From contig BRYA01000046.1 of assembly GCA_030267965.1 (NCBI GenBank), forward strand, positions 19,726 to 83,725: DNA of 64,000 nucleotides, written 5' to 3'. Shown in pieces: positions 1-12,485 of the stretch. The notes beneath the pieces were generated by a model. The model was given only the letters and a program-made list of their open reading frames with translations. It did no database searches and had not been told where the DNA came from. Position numbers and translations under genes: made by a program. Numbering within the stretch: position 1 is the stretch's first letter; each line of letters starts with the position of its first letter. The DNA comes from Triparma columacea. Its lineage: Eukaryota; Sar; Bolidophyceae; Parmales; Triparmaceae.

Positions 1-430
1 AGCAGAAGGAGCAGTAGAAGACGAGGTTATAATGCCAAACCGGCCTAAGAGCCTCCTGTAGTCCTCCTTCGTATCAGCGCTAACTGCAATCCGAATTGTT
101 TCGCAAAGTAGCAGCGCAATGATGGGGATCCAAAGGGGAAAACCCAGCACACACTTGTCACACGCGTGTTTCTCGTCTGCTTCTGCTTCCGTTTTTTTGC
201 CATTGGTATCAATCCTGCGGTTCACCGTACGATTTCTCATTCTCGTATGTTGTTGCAAATCAATTAAAAACTAAATGCGTCTTAGGCGCTTCCTTTAAGC
301 GCAAAAATGGGAAAAGAGAAATGATTATCTTTCAATCACGAAATTTGAGAGAGGGATTGAGAGGAGGATTTGAGTTTTTTGGTTTTGCCGTTTTCTTTTT
401 AGACTCTCCTATCCTGGGTTTCAGGGCTAT
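1..430. other. Intergenic / upstream region of the MMAA gene
   Basis: I see no convincing coding region here on either strand. The last 100 bases are T-rich and lead into the start codon of the MMAA-type gene at 431. The first part could be the end of a neighbouring transcript outside the window, but nothing supports that directly. Confidence 0.4.
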
Positions 431-1916
431 ATGATGAGACTTATAAGACCTGTAAGAGTGACATCCTCTAGATATTTGAGCCAAACATTGCTTCACATGC
501 CCGAGGTTTCGAGACACTTCACTTCATCTCAATTTATCGCCTCTAAAGAACAAAATACGACCCTTGGTGGGTTGACTGCTCGTACAACGGGTATTCTCAG
601 AACGCTGTTGGATTCTGGATCGTCTAGGCAAGCCAGACGCTTGGCTCTATCAAGGGCAGTCACTCTGATTGAGTCGACAGAGGCAAGGAGGAAGGAGCAG
701 GCGTCTATAATGCTCCAAGCCATAAGTGATGCTTCCCTTGTTGATTGTCCTCCTGTGGAATCGTCGCCTTCCTCCGCCTCCGGTGCCTTCCGGGTGGGTT
801 TTGCTGGGCCTCCTGGGGCTGGGAAAAGTTCCTTCATTGAGAAGTTTGGCTTGCATGTTTTGGGGGTGGACGCTGACGGAAAGCCCACGCGCAGTTTGGC
901 CAGTGAATCCCCCTACATGGCGAGCTTCTCCCCTTCTACCATGGCTGTGTTATCTATAGACCCTTCCTCCTCCTACAGTGGGGGCTCAATCCTCGGTGAC
1001 AAGACTCGGATGCCTGAGCTTTCGCGGCACCCAGATTGTTTTATCCGGCCCTCGCCTACGTCGACAAATTTGGGTGGCATAAACGCTTACACGAACGATG
1101 TCATCCAACTTTGTCAGGCTGGAGGGTATGATCTTGTTGTAGTGGAGACTGTCGGGGTTGGGCAAAGTGAGGTTGAAGTAGACAAGGCCGTGGACATGCT
1201 GATTCTTCTTGTGCCTCCTGGCGGAGGGGATGAATTGCAAGGCGTCAAGAAGGGGATCGTAGAGGTTGCTGACATGCTCATAGTAAACAAGGCTGATGGA
1301 GCCCTTCTCACAACTGCTAGACACACTTGCGCTGACTACAGGGGCGCCGTGAAATGGCAAGGTCGGGGCAAAAGTGACATTAGGGAGGGCTGGAAAGGTG
1401 AGAGGACCTCTTTTACTCGTACCTCATATAACGTACCTCATATAATCGTTGTATCGTTCTTCTCGCCCACTCTGACACAACCTTCTCCGCGGCTTGCTTC
1501 GCCCGCCGATTCGCTCTTCGCCACAGTTCCAGTATTAATGGTCAGTGCCAAGGAGAACACTGGAGTAGACAAGGTCTGGGAGCAGGTGATGAAGTTCAAG
1601 GAGGTGCAGTCGAAGAACGGGGGCTTGGAAGAGAAGAGAAGACGACAGGGAAAGTACTGGATGTGGAAGCAGGTGCAGGAAATCATAAGGCTCAAAACGG
1701 AGAGCGACGATAAATTAAAGGAAAAAGCAAATACGCTTGACAGGGCGCTTATGGAGGTAAGAAGGGACAATCAAAACAACTGGCAGCGGCGTGCGGAGAC
1801 ACGCATCGAAATTTCGCCCCAACTCAATTCCCCGCGCGCTTCGCTCTTTGCAGGGCAAGGTAACGCCAAGGTTGGCTGCCTTGCAGTTAATGGAAGCGTT
1901 CTTCGATAAAAGGTGA
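431..1916 (+). CDS. MMAA: Methylmalonic aciduria type A (MMAA/MeaB) GTPase, mitochondrial
   Basis: G3E-family P-loop GTPase. The family loads and protects adenosylcobalamin-dependent methylmalonyl-CoA mutase in the mitochondrion. The spliced model has three exons: 431-1397, 1527-1756 and 1854-1916, giving 419 residues, close to the usual length. Motifs seen: Walker A GPPGAGKS near residue 126, ETVGVGQSE (G3) near 240, and NKADG (G4) near 287. The N-terminus is rich in Arg and Ser with few acids, as in a mitochondrial presequence. Splicing the second intron (97 nt) shifts the frame and gives a C-terminus GKVTPRLAALQLMEAFF, which fits the conserved end of the family; the unspliced frame does not. 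The first intron is 129 nt with no stop, so its retention would keep the frame. The start at 431 is the first ATG of the frame; a second Met follows directly. Confidence 0.88.
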
Positions 1917-2008
1917 ACCCGAAGGGGGTGGTATTAATAATGTAAAAGCTTTCAAATAACAACATACATTTGCCCCACTCATCTTCTATTGGATTGGGTC
2001 TTTCCTCC

Positions 2009-4951
2009 TCACATTATCGCGATGCCGCCGAAGATGTCAGTCCCTCCGTCAGCTTCGGCAACAAGAATGCCCTCTAAAAGAGAATTATTGACCGGTGCCG
2101 CTTCTTTCTTCATTTTCGGGATGAAAGTTGGAGTGGGTTTTGTTTCGACGCTTGGATCGGGTGCTGAGGCGATGGTAACTTTAGGTTTTGCCTCATCAGT
2201 TGGCTTGGGAACTAATTCGATCGCAGGAATGGGTGTCACCTCGATTGTAGTTGCATTCTTCGCCTCCAATTCTACTAACGGCTTCGTTGCAGGTTCTATT
2301 GTAGGTTTTGCCTCGACAGCATTGACCGCAAGATCAGGCTTCATCTCCATCAAAGGGGCGTCCTTTACTGCCTCTATCGCCGTTGTATCCTTTACCTCCA
2401 GCTCGATCGCCGGTTTTGCTGCCAATTCTGCTTCCGGTTCTGGTTCGAGTGCCTTTGCTTCCGATGTCACCTCGGTCGACAAGACCTCCTCGCTTTTTTC
2501 TTCGAGTGGGTCTACTTCGCTCTCCTCTCCCCCACCTGTTGGGGTAAGGCTTCTATCTTCTGCGACAAAGCCATCCTCTTGAAAGAACCCAGTGGTGGTG
2601 CGGGCTCCGTCCCTTCCCGCCCATTCGATACTTTTTTCTTCTCTATCTTCTTCTTCTCTATTTCCCTTGTCCTCCTCGTCCTCCTCCTTCTCTTCCTCCT
2701 CCTCTTCCCATTGTTCCATTGGTGGTTCCTCCATTGGCTCTGCCCCTTCGAAAACCAGTTCTTCCTCCCCTTTCTCTTTGAAAGACAATTTTTCGATAAA
2801 TGACGAGTATTGGTCGGCCATCGTGGCAACCCTAGTCGTCTCATTGTTTTCTTCCTGCTCGGGAAACAGCATGCTCTCGCTGTAGTACCCCCCACCTTCG
2901 CTGAGGTGCGGCCGCAGCCTCCTGAGCCTCGGCGAATCCAAGTTTGTCTTATCTGTGTCAATGTGCCCCCCGTGGGTGAGCTCGAAATTCTTCCTCCTTT
3001 CGTCCTCGATGACCTTGTCGACGTCGACACCTGCGTTTTTGAACTTGAGCAGCATTCTCTCGAGGTGCTGAAGGCTCATCAGGTTTTTCTCCTCCTCCTC
3101 CTCCCTTCCAAAGGGTCTGGCCTCTGGGTCCCCCTCCCTCTTCTGCTCCTCATCAATGTCCTCCTTCGTTACAAGAGGTGGAATTTCGGCCATTATCTTG
3201 TCGTAAATTGCCTTCTTCATCTCTTTAACTCCCATTTCTTGGTATTTCGTGTACGTGCCCCTCAGGAATTCTTCGTCGTCGAGGTAGCCCATGTTCATGA
3301 GGTTGGCCTCGCTCGTGACAATGTGATTAATGTGCTGCGATGTACTGTTACCCTCGTACTTCCCGTTGTCCCCCTCCTTGTCACCATGTAAAGTGTGGGC
3401 GTTGTTTGTCAGTTGAAGGTCTTCTTGCTCGCCAACTCTGCTAACATGGGATCCCCCGTCTGACCAATCCGCCTCCCTTCTCCTTCCTCGCTTTGCAGAG
3501 GGCGTACTTGCAGACCTGCTGCTGGCGGTGGAACCCGGGCGCTTCATTTTGAGAGAATCGCTGAGCGGGAAATCAGAGGAGTGAGAATCATTGCTGCTAG
3601 TCCTTGACCTCAAGGTTGAGGACCTTCGGGCTGCGTTGGTGGGGGTAGGAGATCGGTTGTTGGAGCTTCCCGGCCTGTGTGACCTGCCGGATTTTCTTAT
3701 CTTGGACTCTGGGGCCGTGGAGGAGAATCTTTTCTTCTCGACCCCCCCAACCTTTCCACCAGTCCCAGTCAATGCCACTGGTTTCCTCAGTGTGCTTGCG
3801 AGCTCCTGCATGTGGTACTCCTGCTCCTTGAGCCTCTCGTTCCTCATGCGCATCCTGAGCTTCCTGTAGTTTTTCGTTCTGTCGCTCTCCCTGTTGTTGG
3901 TAAAGGCTTGAACGTTCTTGAGCAGAGACCTGTGTCTCTCATTGTTGCGGAGGAACGCATCGAGGTTGATGACGTTGGTGTGGAGCTTGAGGGAGAGCGC
4001 CATGCCGTCGTACTTTGGATTCTCGGTCTTCATCTTGTTCTTTTCCCGGAGCCTCTTCCACTTCTCCACAGTCTTCCTAGAAATTAACGTGTCTGTCACC
4101 TTCTGGGCCTGCAGGACTCGGTTTCTGTGTTCTTTCTGTTTGTCTATCTCCCTCAGCGCATTAGCGGAGAGCGTAGCAGGCTTCTTCCTGGCCCTGTTTA
4201 AGGCGATTACCTTGGAAACTTGGGATGCCATGAGTGCCATGAGGCGGGGAGGCGGCGACGACGGGGAGAGTGATGCCACCGCTGCCCCTCCTTCTGACGG
4301 TGATATTGTAATGTGCTTGGCTGCCCTCGGAGACGATGAGGATCCCGGCCTGCTGCCACCATCGGGTTGTTGAGGAGGTGGCTTGGGGCTAGTTATACTG
4401 CGGGACTGACCTTCTGCCCCAAGCTTAGCCTTAAATGCGTTCATAGCAACAGCAGCGAACGGGTTCCGCTCGGGTTTAGGCCGAGAGACCTGCTCGAACT
4501 GGTTCGTTGGGGAGGGTGAAAGAGCTGCAAGCGAGAGTCAAGGGTCAGTTCAGGTTGAGAAGTAGGTTCAAACGTCTACCCGCTGCGACCTGGAGCGATT
4601 TTCGCAGGATTAATCCCAGTGTCTCTCCAAATACTACCACCCGGCGTCGCCCCTTCCCCTCACTTCCCTCTCCCCCCCCTCCTCACCTCCGGTGGTACCA
4701 GTCAAGGAAGATCCATATGCGACTCTCGAGTCCTTCACACCCACTGAGGACTCTCCTGAAGTTACTCCGGAGGAAGTCTTCTGTAACCCTAAATCCGCCG
4801 TGCGCCCAAACTTCACCCCTCCATGCACTCCCCCCCCGATGGCGTCACTAGGACCTGAATCAAGCCCCCCCACGGCCTCGTCGCCCCTCGCTATCGCAAT
4901 TATCCGGCTGTACACCGAGTCCTCTCGATAGCTCCAAGATGACCGCGGCAT
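2009..4951 (-). CDS. Unknown protein, charged and low-complexity, with coiled-coil segments
   Basis: I do not recognise a family. The main exon is 2009-4524. It opens without a start after a pyrimidine-rich acceptor (TCTCGCTTGCAG), and joining it to an upstream exon 4687-4951 across a 162-nt intron keeps the frame (phase 1), giving about 926 residues. The start at 4951 is the first suitable Met; another in-frame ATG lies at 5071. After a Pro/Ser-rich start comes a basic helical region of about 150 residues, then a Ser/Arg-rich linker, an acidic Glu-rich stretch, and a C-terminal third of imperfect repeats rich in Ala, Glu, Pro and Thr (units such as KPTIEPATKP and VELEAKNATT). It converges with the MMAA gene (about 90 bp apart) and is divergent from the G-alpha gene. 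Cytoskeletal or nuclear roles are possible but unsupported. Confidence 0.65.
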
Positions 4952-5394
4952 TCTTCCGACCTCAAAATGGGGCCAAAATGAGGATTTCCCTTGCCTGAAA
5001 CAGCCAGGCCTACAACAGACAGTGATTAGCGCTTGGGAAAAAAGTGAAAGGTTAGTGTGTGATTGGTTCATTTCCCGGACGGCATTTTCGCTTTCTGTTT
5101 ACCTATATGTATTAAGAGCCCGTTTGAGGCGTTGTCCTGCCGGGGGACGTCCTCATTCCCCCAAACAAGCAATTCCAGCCAAATCGAGACATCCGCTGGG
5201 GCTTGTTTGTTTAGGGGGTTGGGTGGCTATTTCTGCCCCTTGTCCCCCTGGTGCCCGTCGTCCCTATAGGGTTGTTGCGTCTCCCTTGTTTTTTGTCTTT
5301 TTCGCGCCCCAGCCCTGCAAGAATTGGAAGATATCCAACCCTAACTTCCCGTTGTCCTTACCCAAATTCCCCTCCCATTTCCCCCAGTTCAAGC
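4952..5394. promoter_or_regulatory. Shared divergent promoter region and G-alpha 5' leader
   Basis: This 443-bp gap separates two divergently transcribed genes, so promoters for both should lie here. Just before the G-alpha start a long pyrimidine run ends in CCCCCAG, which looks like a splice acceptor, so the G-alpha transcript may have a spliced 5' leader. No TATA box is obvious. Confidence 0.4.
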
Positions 5395-6480
5395 ATGGGC
5401 GCATGTGGTTCGTCGATGTCTAGCGAGGAGAAGGCCCAACTGGCTGCCTCCCGCGAGGTTGAGAAGCAAATGAATGATGCATTCCAGAAAGAGCAGGAGA
5501 AGATCAAGCTCCTCCTACTCGGAGCCGGAGAGAGTGGAAAATCCACCATTTTCAAGCAGATGCGTGTCCTTTACGGAGCCCCCCTCTCCGAGGAGGAGAA
5601 GAGGCAGATCACCCCCGTCGTGTACTCCAACACCATCACCTCCATGAAGGTCCTTGTCGAGAACTGCACAGCTCTCGGCTACGAGGGAGATGTAGCCCCT
5701 GACAACAAGGGCCACTTCGCTACCGTTGGCGCCGCGGATGACAACGGCGAGATCGATGTCGCTCTCGGAACCGCCATAAAGGCGCTCTGGACCGACCCCG
5801 GAATTGAGTTGACCTGGAAAAGGAGGGCCGAATACCAGATTGTCGAGTCCGTAAAGGCCTACTTCAAGGACATAGACCGCATCATGGCCGACGACTACGT
5901 TGCCACCCAGCAAGACATGCTCCTCGCCCGTGTGCGAACCTCCGGAATTGTCACTGAGAAATACATTATTGACGGAACTCCCTTCGAAATGTACGATGTC
6001 GGAGGCCAGAGAAATGAGCGTAAGAAGTGGATCCACTGCTTCGACGACGTGACCGCGGTCATCTTCGTCGCCGCCCTGTCCGAGTACGACCAGGTTCTGT
6101 TCGAGGACGCCACAACGAACAGGATGGAGGAGGCCGTTGGCCTCTTCCAGGAGATTTGCAACAACAGGTACTTCACCAACTCCTCCATGATCCTCTTCCT
6201 CAACAAGCGCGATCTCTTCGAGGAGAAGATCAAGATCGTCGACATCAAAGCCCAGCCCGCCTTCACCGACTTCCCCGGAACCTTAGGAGATCCCGAGTAC
6301 TACAAGTTGGGCGTCGACTACTTTTTGACCAAATTCTGCTCAGTCAACGAGAACGAGGACAGAATCATCTACCACCACATCACCTGCGCTACCGACTCTC
6401 AGAACGTGCAGGTCGTGTTCAACGCTTGCAAGGACATTATCTTGCGCGGGAACCTTAAAGACTCGGGATTCATGGACTAA
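5395..6480 (+). CDS. Heterotrimeric G protein alpha subunit
   Basis: Intronless 361-residue G-alpha, a signalling GTPase at the plasma membrane that couples receptors to effectors. The start at 5395 gives MGACGSS: Gly2 is placed for myristoylation and Cys4 for palmitoylation. An upstream in-frame start at 5251 would destroy that signal and is rejected. Visible motifs: GAGESGKST (G1), RVRTSGIVTE with the catalytic Arg of switch I, DVGGQ with the catalytic Gln (G3), NKRD (G4) and TCATDS (G5). The helical domain lies between G1 and switch I. The C-terminus is DSGFMD and lacks the Cys four residues from the end that pertussis toxin modifies in Gi-type subunits. The exon uses strongly GC-ending codons, suggesting high expression. 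It converges with the myosin gene. Confidence 0.97.
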   Translation: MGACGSSMSSEEKAQLAASREVEKQMNDAFQKEQEKIKLLLLGAGESGKSTIFKQMRVLYGAPLSEEEKRQITPVVYSNTITSMKVLVENCTALGYEGDVAPDNKGHFATVGAADDNGEIDVALGTAIKALWTDPGIELTWKRRAEYQIVESVKAYFKDIDRIMADDYVATQQDMLLARVRTSGIVTEKYIIDGTPFEMYDVGGQRNERKKWIHCFDDVTAVIFVAALSEYDQVLFEDATTNRMEEAVGLFQEICNNRYFTNSSMILFLNKRDLFEEKIKIVDIKAQPAFTDFPGTLGDPEYYKLGVDYFLTKFCSVNENEDRIIYHHITCATDSQNVQVVFNACKDIILRGNLKDSGFMD

Positions 6481-6642
6481 AAAGCGAGGTGGTATACTGA
6501 CACAATTGGAATGAATTAGCTGTAAGGACGGGCGGGCGTTGTAAAGGGTAAACTATGGGGCGGGAGGGGGGGGATGGGGATTCGTGGAATGGGTTGTCAA
6601 AAACAAAAAAGTTATGAGAAAAAAATAGGCTTGCAAATTTCA

Positions 6643-9600
6643 TTAGAGCGACGTCCGCGGCTTCTCGGGCCCCCCGCCTGACACCCCCTGTTCCTCTCTG
6701 TCCTCCTCATCATAATTGTACAGAAGCCCATCCCGATCACCTCCTTCCTTTTCCGAGATCTCTCCCCCTCCAACAAAGCTTTGGAACCGTGTGGCGAGAG
6801 ACTTCCTCATTCCTCCCACAAAGCTCCCGCGGCTCATTTCGTCCTCCTCAATGCTGCTGCTGCTGCCGCCTCCCACGTCCCTGGCCCTCTTGGGGGGTGA
6901 CATGAGCTTCTGTCTCGTCTCCAAGATTTCCTCGCAGCAATAGCATACCCTATGTCCTCTCCCGATCGCCCCAATTTCGTCCGCCGCGTTCCTCGACAGT
7001 AGGTCGCTCTGGACAAGGGGGGGAAAGTACCCCGAGGACAGCTGGCCCATGGAGCACCTGGCGCAGACCAGCCTCCCGCACATGCGGCAGTGGTGGTGCC
7101 TGCTGCTCCACGTGAAGGTCACCTTGCACTGCATGCACGCGCCCCTGTCCCCGTCGTCCACCCAACGCTGCGGGCGTGTTATCGCGGACAGCATCTGGTG
7201 GAGCAGCCGCTGGTCGTCCCCAATGATGTCGAGGGGGAGGACCATCCTCCTCTCTTCCTCTCCCCCCTTGAGCCACCACATCTTCAGGCTCTCGCTCCTC
7301 CTGGGGAACCTCCACGGCAAGGTCAAAGAGCTGCCGTGGTGCATCAGCAGCAGGGCGGACTCGTGGTCCTTGTGGTAGAGGGCAAGGTGTATCGGGGTGC
7401 AGCCGTCGCGGGCCTGAAGTCCTGGGTCGGCCCCTTGCTCCAGCATTAGCTTGAGGAGCTCGTACCCCACCCCCCCCTGCTTCCTGGCTGCCTTGCTGTT
7501 GCAGAGTAGGTGGAGGGGCGTGAAGCCGTGCTTGTCCTGGACGTTGGGGTCGGCGGACGCACCCAGTAGAGCAGACGCGAGAGAGACTCCGTTGGTGTTC
7601 GAGAGGGATGCGACGTGGTGAAGGGGCGTATACCCGAAGCGATCCTTCAAATTGAGCTCCAACTCGCCCCCTTGGTGGTCAATGAGAAGCTTTAGGAACT
7701 CCAAATTTCCGTGGATGGCAACGTCGTAGATGGGGCTCCTCCAATTTTTGTCGCAAACGGCATTGCCGTCAGCCCCGTGCTTGAGGAGCTCCTCGGCAAT
7801 GGCCTGGTCTCCCCTCTTGGCTGCCATGTGAAGAGCGGAGAAACCGTTTGTGTTGGGAATGTTAGGATTCGCCCCCCCCTTCTGCAGCAAGAGTTTCGCG
7901 GTCGTAACTTCGGTAGTAAGATGCAGCGGCGTGTTCCCGTTCATATCCTGGGCGTTGGGAACGGCGTTGAATTCCAGGAGCATCTCAACGATTGCTGGCG
8001 AGGCGTTAATGGCGGCGAGGTGGAGAGGGGTCCTGAAGTCACTGTTCGTAGAGTTGACGTCGAGGGGCGAGGACGACGCGATGGCTGAGGGAATGTCCTC
8101 TTCGAGCATGGAGCGAACGGCGTCCTCGTCGACTTGCTGAACTGCAAAGTGGAGCGCAGACTGATTCTTAGACTTGGCTGCGGAGACGTAGTAAGACTTG
8201 ATGGGGGTAGAAACGGGGTTCCTGTCCATCATCATTGGTGAGGGCGAGTGGAAAGGCTGCATATCCGCATTTTCTTCCCTCTTGGGTGTCGTCAGCACCT
8301 TCATCTGCCTCTCTAGTTCCATGTTCTTCCTGCGGAGGACCTCGGCCTCCTCCAGGAGCTTGTCGTTAGGCGTCTCAAATGCGGGGGTCGCCGGCGCCGA
8401 CGCGATCGCGGGGGGCGGTGGCGGAGAGGCGCGGCCCCGCTGCGGAGACAAGGAGGAGGCTGCCCTGAGCCTCTCCATCTCCCTCTTGAGCTCCATGATT
8501 TCCCTATCTTTGTCATCGAGGGTCTTCTGGATGGGCGTGGGCAATGGCATTGGGGCGCCACCGCCTACTGGCGGGGTGGGGACATTCGTTTCTGGTGGTG
8601 GGCGGCCGTCAGGGTGCTGCTGCGGTGGCGTTGTTGCCGCTGCCGCTGCTGCAGCGGCGACGGTGACGGAAGCTGCGGTATTTTTTGACGAGGCTGACGT
8701 GGCTTCCTCGATGGCCTTCTTTGCCGCCTCTTGTTCCTTCTGCAGCATTTCCCTGGCCCTATCGAGCTCCTCCTTCATCTTAGCCGCCTCGAGCTTGAGG
8801 GCGTCCCTCTCCTTCTTGATTGCCACCACCGACCTCTGCTCGATCTTGAGCTCCTTCAGGGTGCGCTTCGCCGTCCGGCGCCGCAGACCGCACTGGAGGG
8901 ACACGACGGCCGAGCGCGTGGCGTTGAAGGCCTTCCGTCGGGAGGAGGACCGGTAGAAGGCCTGCAATTTGGTGGCCTTGGAGGCTTTGAGGACTACAGC
9001 GAAGAGCTTCCTCTCCTTCCGACCCCTTAGGACTCTCTGAACGAGAGAGGCCAAGGTGACCGTCGCCTTGAAGCTGGCTTGAGACAGGTGCCTCCTGGCT
9101 GAGGCTTGTAGTATAACCGCGGCCCTATTCCTTCTGATGACATTAGCTCTAGCCCTAGCGACCTTCCTCCTTAGCATGCACTGGATCCTTAGGATGACAA
9201 ACAGCGCCTTCCTGTAAGCCTTCCTCTGCCTGGACCCCCTCGCGTGCTTCTGCATCGTCACGGAGGCCTCCTCGAGCTTCCTCGCCAGCCTCTCCTCAAT
9301 GTCCTCAAACGCCTCCCTCTTCATGAAGACTAGCGTCCTCCCAACCTGGAACCCGAACTCCTCGATGTCCTCGTTATCTGTACCCCCGCTCTTCTCCCCC
9401 CCCCCCTCGCCCCCCCCGTACACGATCTCCTTGATGATCCTCTTGGCCTTATCCTTAGCGTCTCCCTCACCCTCTCCCTTAACCAGGCACCCGTACCTCC
9501 TAACAAACTCCCCGCTGCCGAACCTATTAGCGTACCCCAGCCTGCTGACCTTTACCGCCTCTAGCACCCCCCCCGCCCCCAGCTGTTCCGCCACCAGCGG

Positions 9601-12485
9601 TCCGTCGAAGTTGTCAGGTGTGAGTCCTGCGTTTGGCTTGAGGCATCGTATGTAGTGTGGTCGGGTCATGGAGATTGTCTCGTTTAGCTTCCTCAGCTGG
9701 TTGGCGAACTGTGACCCGACGCTCTTGTTAGCAATGCTGTTCGCGCGCTGCCTGTGCTCTCCGAAGTACGTCCTCATCCTCCCCTGGAGCACCTTGACGT
9801 ACTCCTTCGTAGAGGATCCTAGGAGCTCCACAGCCTCCTTCGGGAGCTCGTCCTTGTTCTTCTCCACGAAACCTTCAGCCTTGTACTCAACCTCCCCGGC
9901 GTAGTGCACGATGGTGAACGCCATCTGAGCCCTGTTCCTGCTCGTCGCGAACATCCGGGGGTGGGAGGGGTGGAGTTTATAGATCTGGGAGCAGAAGGTA
10001 GCGTCAGTGGTGGACCTGAGGAGGCAGGCCTCGTCGAGGACCGCCAGGAGGCCTGTGGGGCGGCCTCGGATGAAGTCTAGGACCTCCTCGTTGTCCTTGA
10101 AGTGTATGTCGCGCCAGAGGATCCCCTCTGAGTTGTAGAGGGCCTGCTCCTCCTTGAAGACAAAGGCGTTGAACTGCTGCTGTAACGACTCGTTGCAGAA
10201 GTTTATGCAGAGCTGCTCGAAACCGTTGGTCTCGAACTTCTCGAACCCGAAGATGTCGAGCACGGAGATCTGCTGAGTCTTCTCACCGCCGCCACCGTTT
10301 GAGTTCCACATCCTATTCGGCGCGCTCATCTCCCTAGCCTTTCCGTCCTCCCCCATTTCCTCCAGGAGTCTATTAACATTCCAAACAATATCCACAAAGA
10401 CGCACCCATAAACCGCCTTCATAAGTCCCTCAATAGCTCCCCTCGTCTGTTCCTTCGTAAGTTTCTTAACAAACTCCTCCCCGTTAGCCCTAATAGTCCT
10501 CTCCTCCACGCATTCCCTAAACCTCCCCTCCTCGATCCCCAAAAGTCCACAAGCCCTAACCACACCCTCCCCCATCGCCCTCCCCTCCCCCCCCCCCGTA
10601 TCTTCCACCTCAACATTCCCCATCCACGCCACAGCCGCGGTTGCTTCAAGTACGTCCTCAACCTCATCCTTAGTGAAACCAACCTCCTCGAAGCACCTGA
10701 TCATCCTAGAGTACATGTCCTTATCCGACACCCCATCCCTCCTCCCCTTCGCACCCTCCATGCATTTGAACGTAGTATCACCCTCATTCATGTGTTTGAA
10801 TCCCCCCTCCCTCATTTCGTACATAACGTTAAAGTTCCTCTCCCCAACCTTCGCCCCTGTTACTCTGCTCTTCTCGAGTAGGTACGTCTCAACCGTCCCC
10901 CCAACCATATTCCCGTTTTCGAATACGACGTTAACTAACTTCCCGAATCTGCTTGAGTTATCGTTCCGTAATGTTCTGCAGTTACCGAAACTCTCTAATA
11001 TACCCCCGGAACTCTCTACTACTCTAGCTACGTTATCCGCTGATTCGCCGGCCCCGATTTTACTTTGAATGTACGTAAGGTGACTAAGGACATGACGGGC
11101 GGTTACGGTCTTACCAGATCCTGACTCTCCGGATATTAGGATGGACTGAGACTCTAGGTTTGTAGACATGTTGCTGTAGGCTAAGTAACTCACGTCGTAT
11201 ACGTGCGGTTGACTCTGTTTGGCGTGGGGTTGGGGTGTGTGGGGGGGGGGGGGTGAGGGTGTTTGAATAATGTTTTCATCACGACGTTTCCCTCCTTTAA
11301 AAATCCCTAATCTCACCTCATTATTCCCCTCCTCCTCATTATCAAATACTTTAATCCTCCCTTCTCCTCCTCCTTTCATAAACCGTTCCCTCTCCTCCAT
11401 TCTATCTTCCCCATATTCCCCTTCAATAACCTTGAAAGGATTAACCACACACATAACGTTTCTCCCTACTAATGTATGTATTTTATCCTCCTCATACCTC
11501 CCCCCTAACGCATGTAGTATATGTGGAGGATGAAGAAACGGTAGTATTGATAGATCCCTTGTTTTTGGGGAAGGGTTTAAAGGTAGGAATAAAGGGGAGA
11601 GGGATGGGAGGGTTGGGTTTGTAGATGGTGATGGGACTTGGAGGATTAAAGTGTAAGGTATGTTGAGAGGGGGAGGGAGGAGGGTTGAGGGAGGGTGAGG
11701 GGAGGGGGAGGGGGAGAGGGATATTATTATGGTTGAGGTGGAGGAGAGGATTGAGGTTACTTGGAATATTGAGTAGTAAGGATGGACGGTTGGGTCAAAG
11801 GATTGGGAGACTAGGGTACAACCGGAGAGGGCTGATTTTAGACTACCTGGGGAACCGTCCCATTCCTGAGGTGGATGGGTGGGGGGGAGGGGTGGGGGGG
11901 AGGGGGGGTTGGTTAGTGTTAGTGGGTTTGATCTTTTTGTCTTTCCTCAGTTGTTTAGTTGTTGTGTTTGAAGTGAAGTGCTGTTGTCGCGTTCAAAGTG
12001 AAGTGGTGTTGTTGCCTTCAAAGCGCTGTAGTCTCATTCAGTAGGCTCATTCAGTAGGCTCATTCAGTAGTTTCTTTTAGTGGTCTCTTTCTCTCTTTCT
12101 CTCTTTCTTCTGTATTTTCAACCAGTTGCTCAGTTTCTCAGTTGTTCAGTAACTCTAACCCTAACCTCTCCTAAGTTGTCTAAGGGTTGCTTACCTTAAT
12201 GTGTGTAGGTCTGCCTTTATAAGACTCATATTGAACATTCTGATGTGGTTCTGGTAGTTTCTCTTTGATTTTGCTGATGACTTTTGTGTTATTTCCTCCA
12301 CTACTACTACTACTGCTTCCCCAACCACTTCCTCCAGCAGCACTCCCTCCACTACCTCTGTTCCTATTTCTATTGACATTATCTTTCGATGTTGTTGATG
12401 GTGATATTAATGAAGTTCCTGTAAATAGAAGTGATGTACATATATAGTAATCACACACTGTATTACTTATTGTTATACTAGACAT
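6643..12485 (-). CDS. Myosin heavy chain with IQ motifs, coiled coil, ankyrin repeats and FYVE finger
   Basis: Actin-based motor with a membrane-binding tail. The large exon 6643-11865 opens without a start; its frame continues upstream through conserved motor sequence (LPFLHPPHILHALGGRYEED) to a pyrimidine-rich acceptor. A first exon, 12195-12485, joins in frame across a 329-nt intron, giving about 1837 residues. Order: N-terminal Ser/Gly-rich segment; motor domain with P-loop GESGSGKT near residue 343, switch I NDNSSRFGK and switch II DIFGFEKF; several IQ-type basic helices; a coiled coil with a Pro/Ala-rich linker; about seven ankyrin repeats; and a C-terminal FYVE finger (WVDDGD, RHHHCR, four CxxC pairs). 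FYVE fingers usually bind phosphatidylinositol 3-phosphate on endosomes, so endosome transport is a likely role. Ankyrin/FYVE myosin tails are known from stramenopiles. A basic, acidic insert of about 70 residues lies near the start of the motor core. Confidence 0.9.
11866..12194 (-). other. Intron 1 of the myosin gene, low complexity
   Basis: The donor is AAG/GTAAGC and the acceptor CCACCTCAG/GAATGG (minus strand); both flanking exons are phase 0. At 12033-12072 the intron holds three tandem copies of ctcattcagtagg, preceded by two copies of a caaagtgaagtg motif and followed by CT microsatellite. A telomere-like ctaaccctaacc lies near 12140. Confidence 0.6.

Noticed and set aside
1854..1886. 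A 27-nt third intron in MMAA (gtaacg ... cttgcag)
   Set aside because: Reading through gives GKVTPRLAALQLMEAFF, which fits the family C-terminus; removing it would delete the conserved part.
1989..4373. Long plus-strand open frames opposite the charged protein (for example 1989-2582 and 2810-3391)
   Set aside because: They lie antisense to a long coding exon and have the skewed composition expected of complementary codons (Ser/Val/Leu-rich); no motif or splice context supports them.
5515..6458. Open frames overlapping the G-alpha gene on both strands
   Set aside because: The G-alpha frame is fully supported by five nucleotide-binding motifs; the others follow from its codon bias.
8198..8956. 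252-codon plus-strand frame opposite the myosin coiled coil
   Set aside because: Antisense shadow rich in Ser and Leu; no sign of its own promoter or domain.
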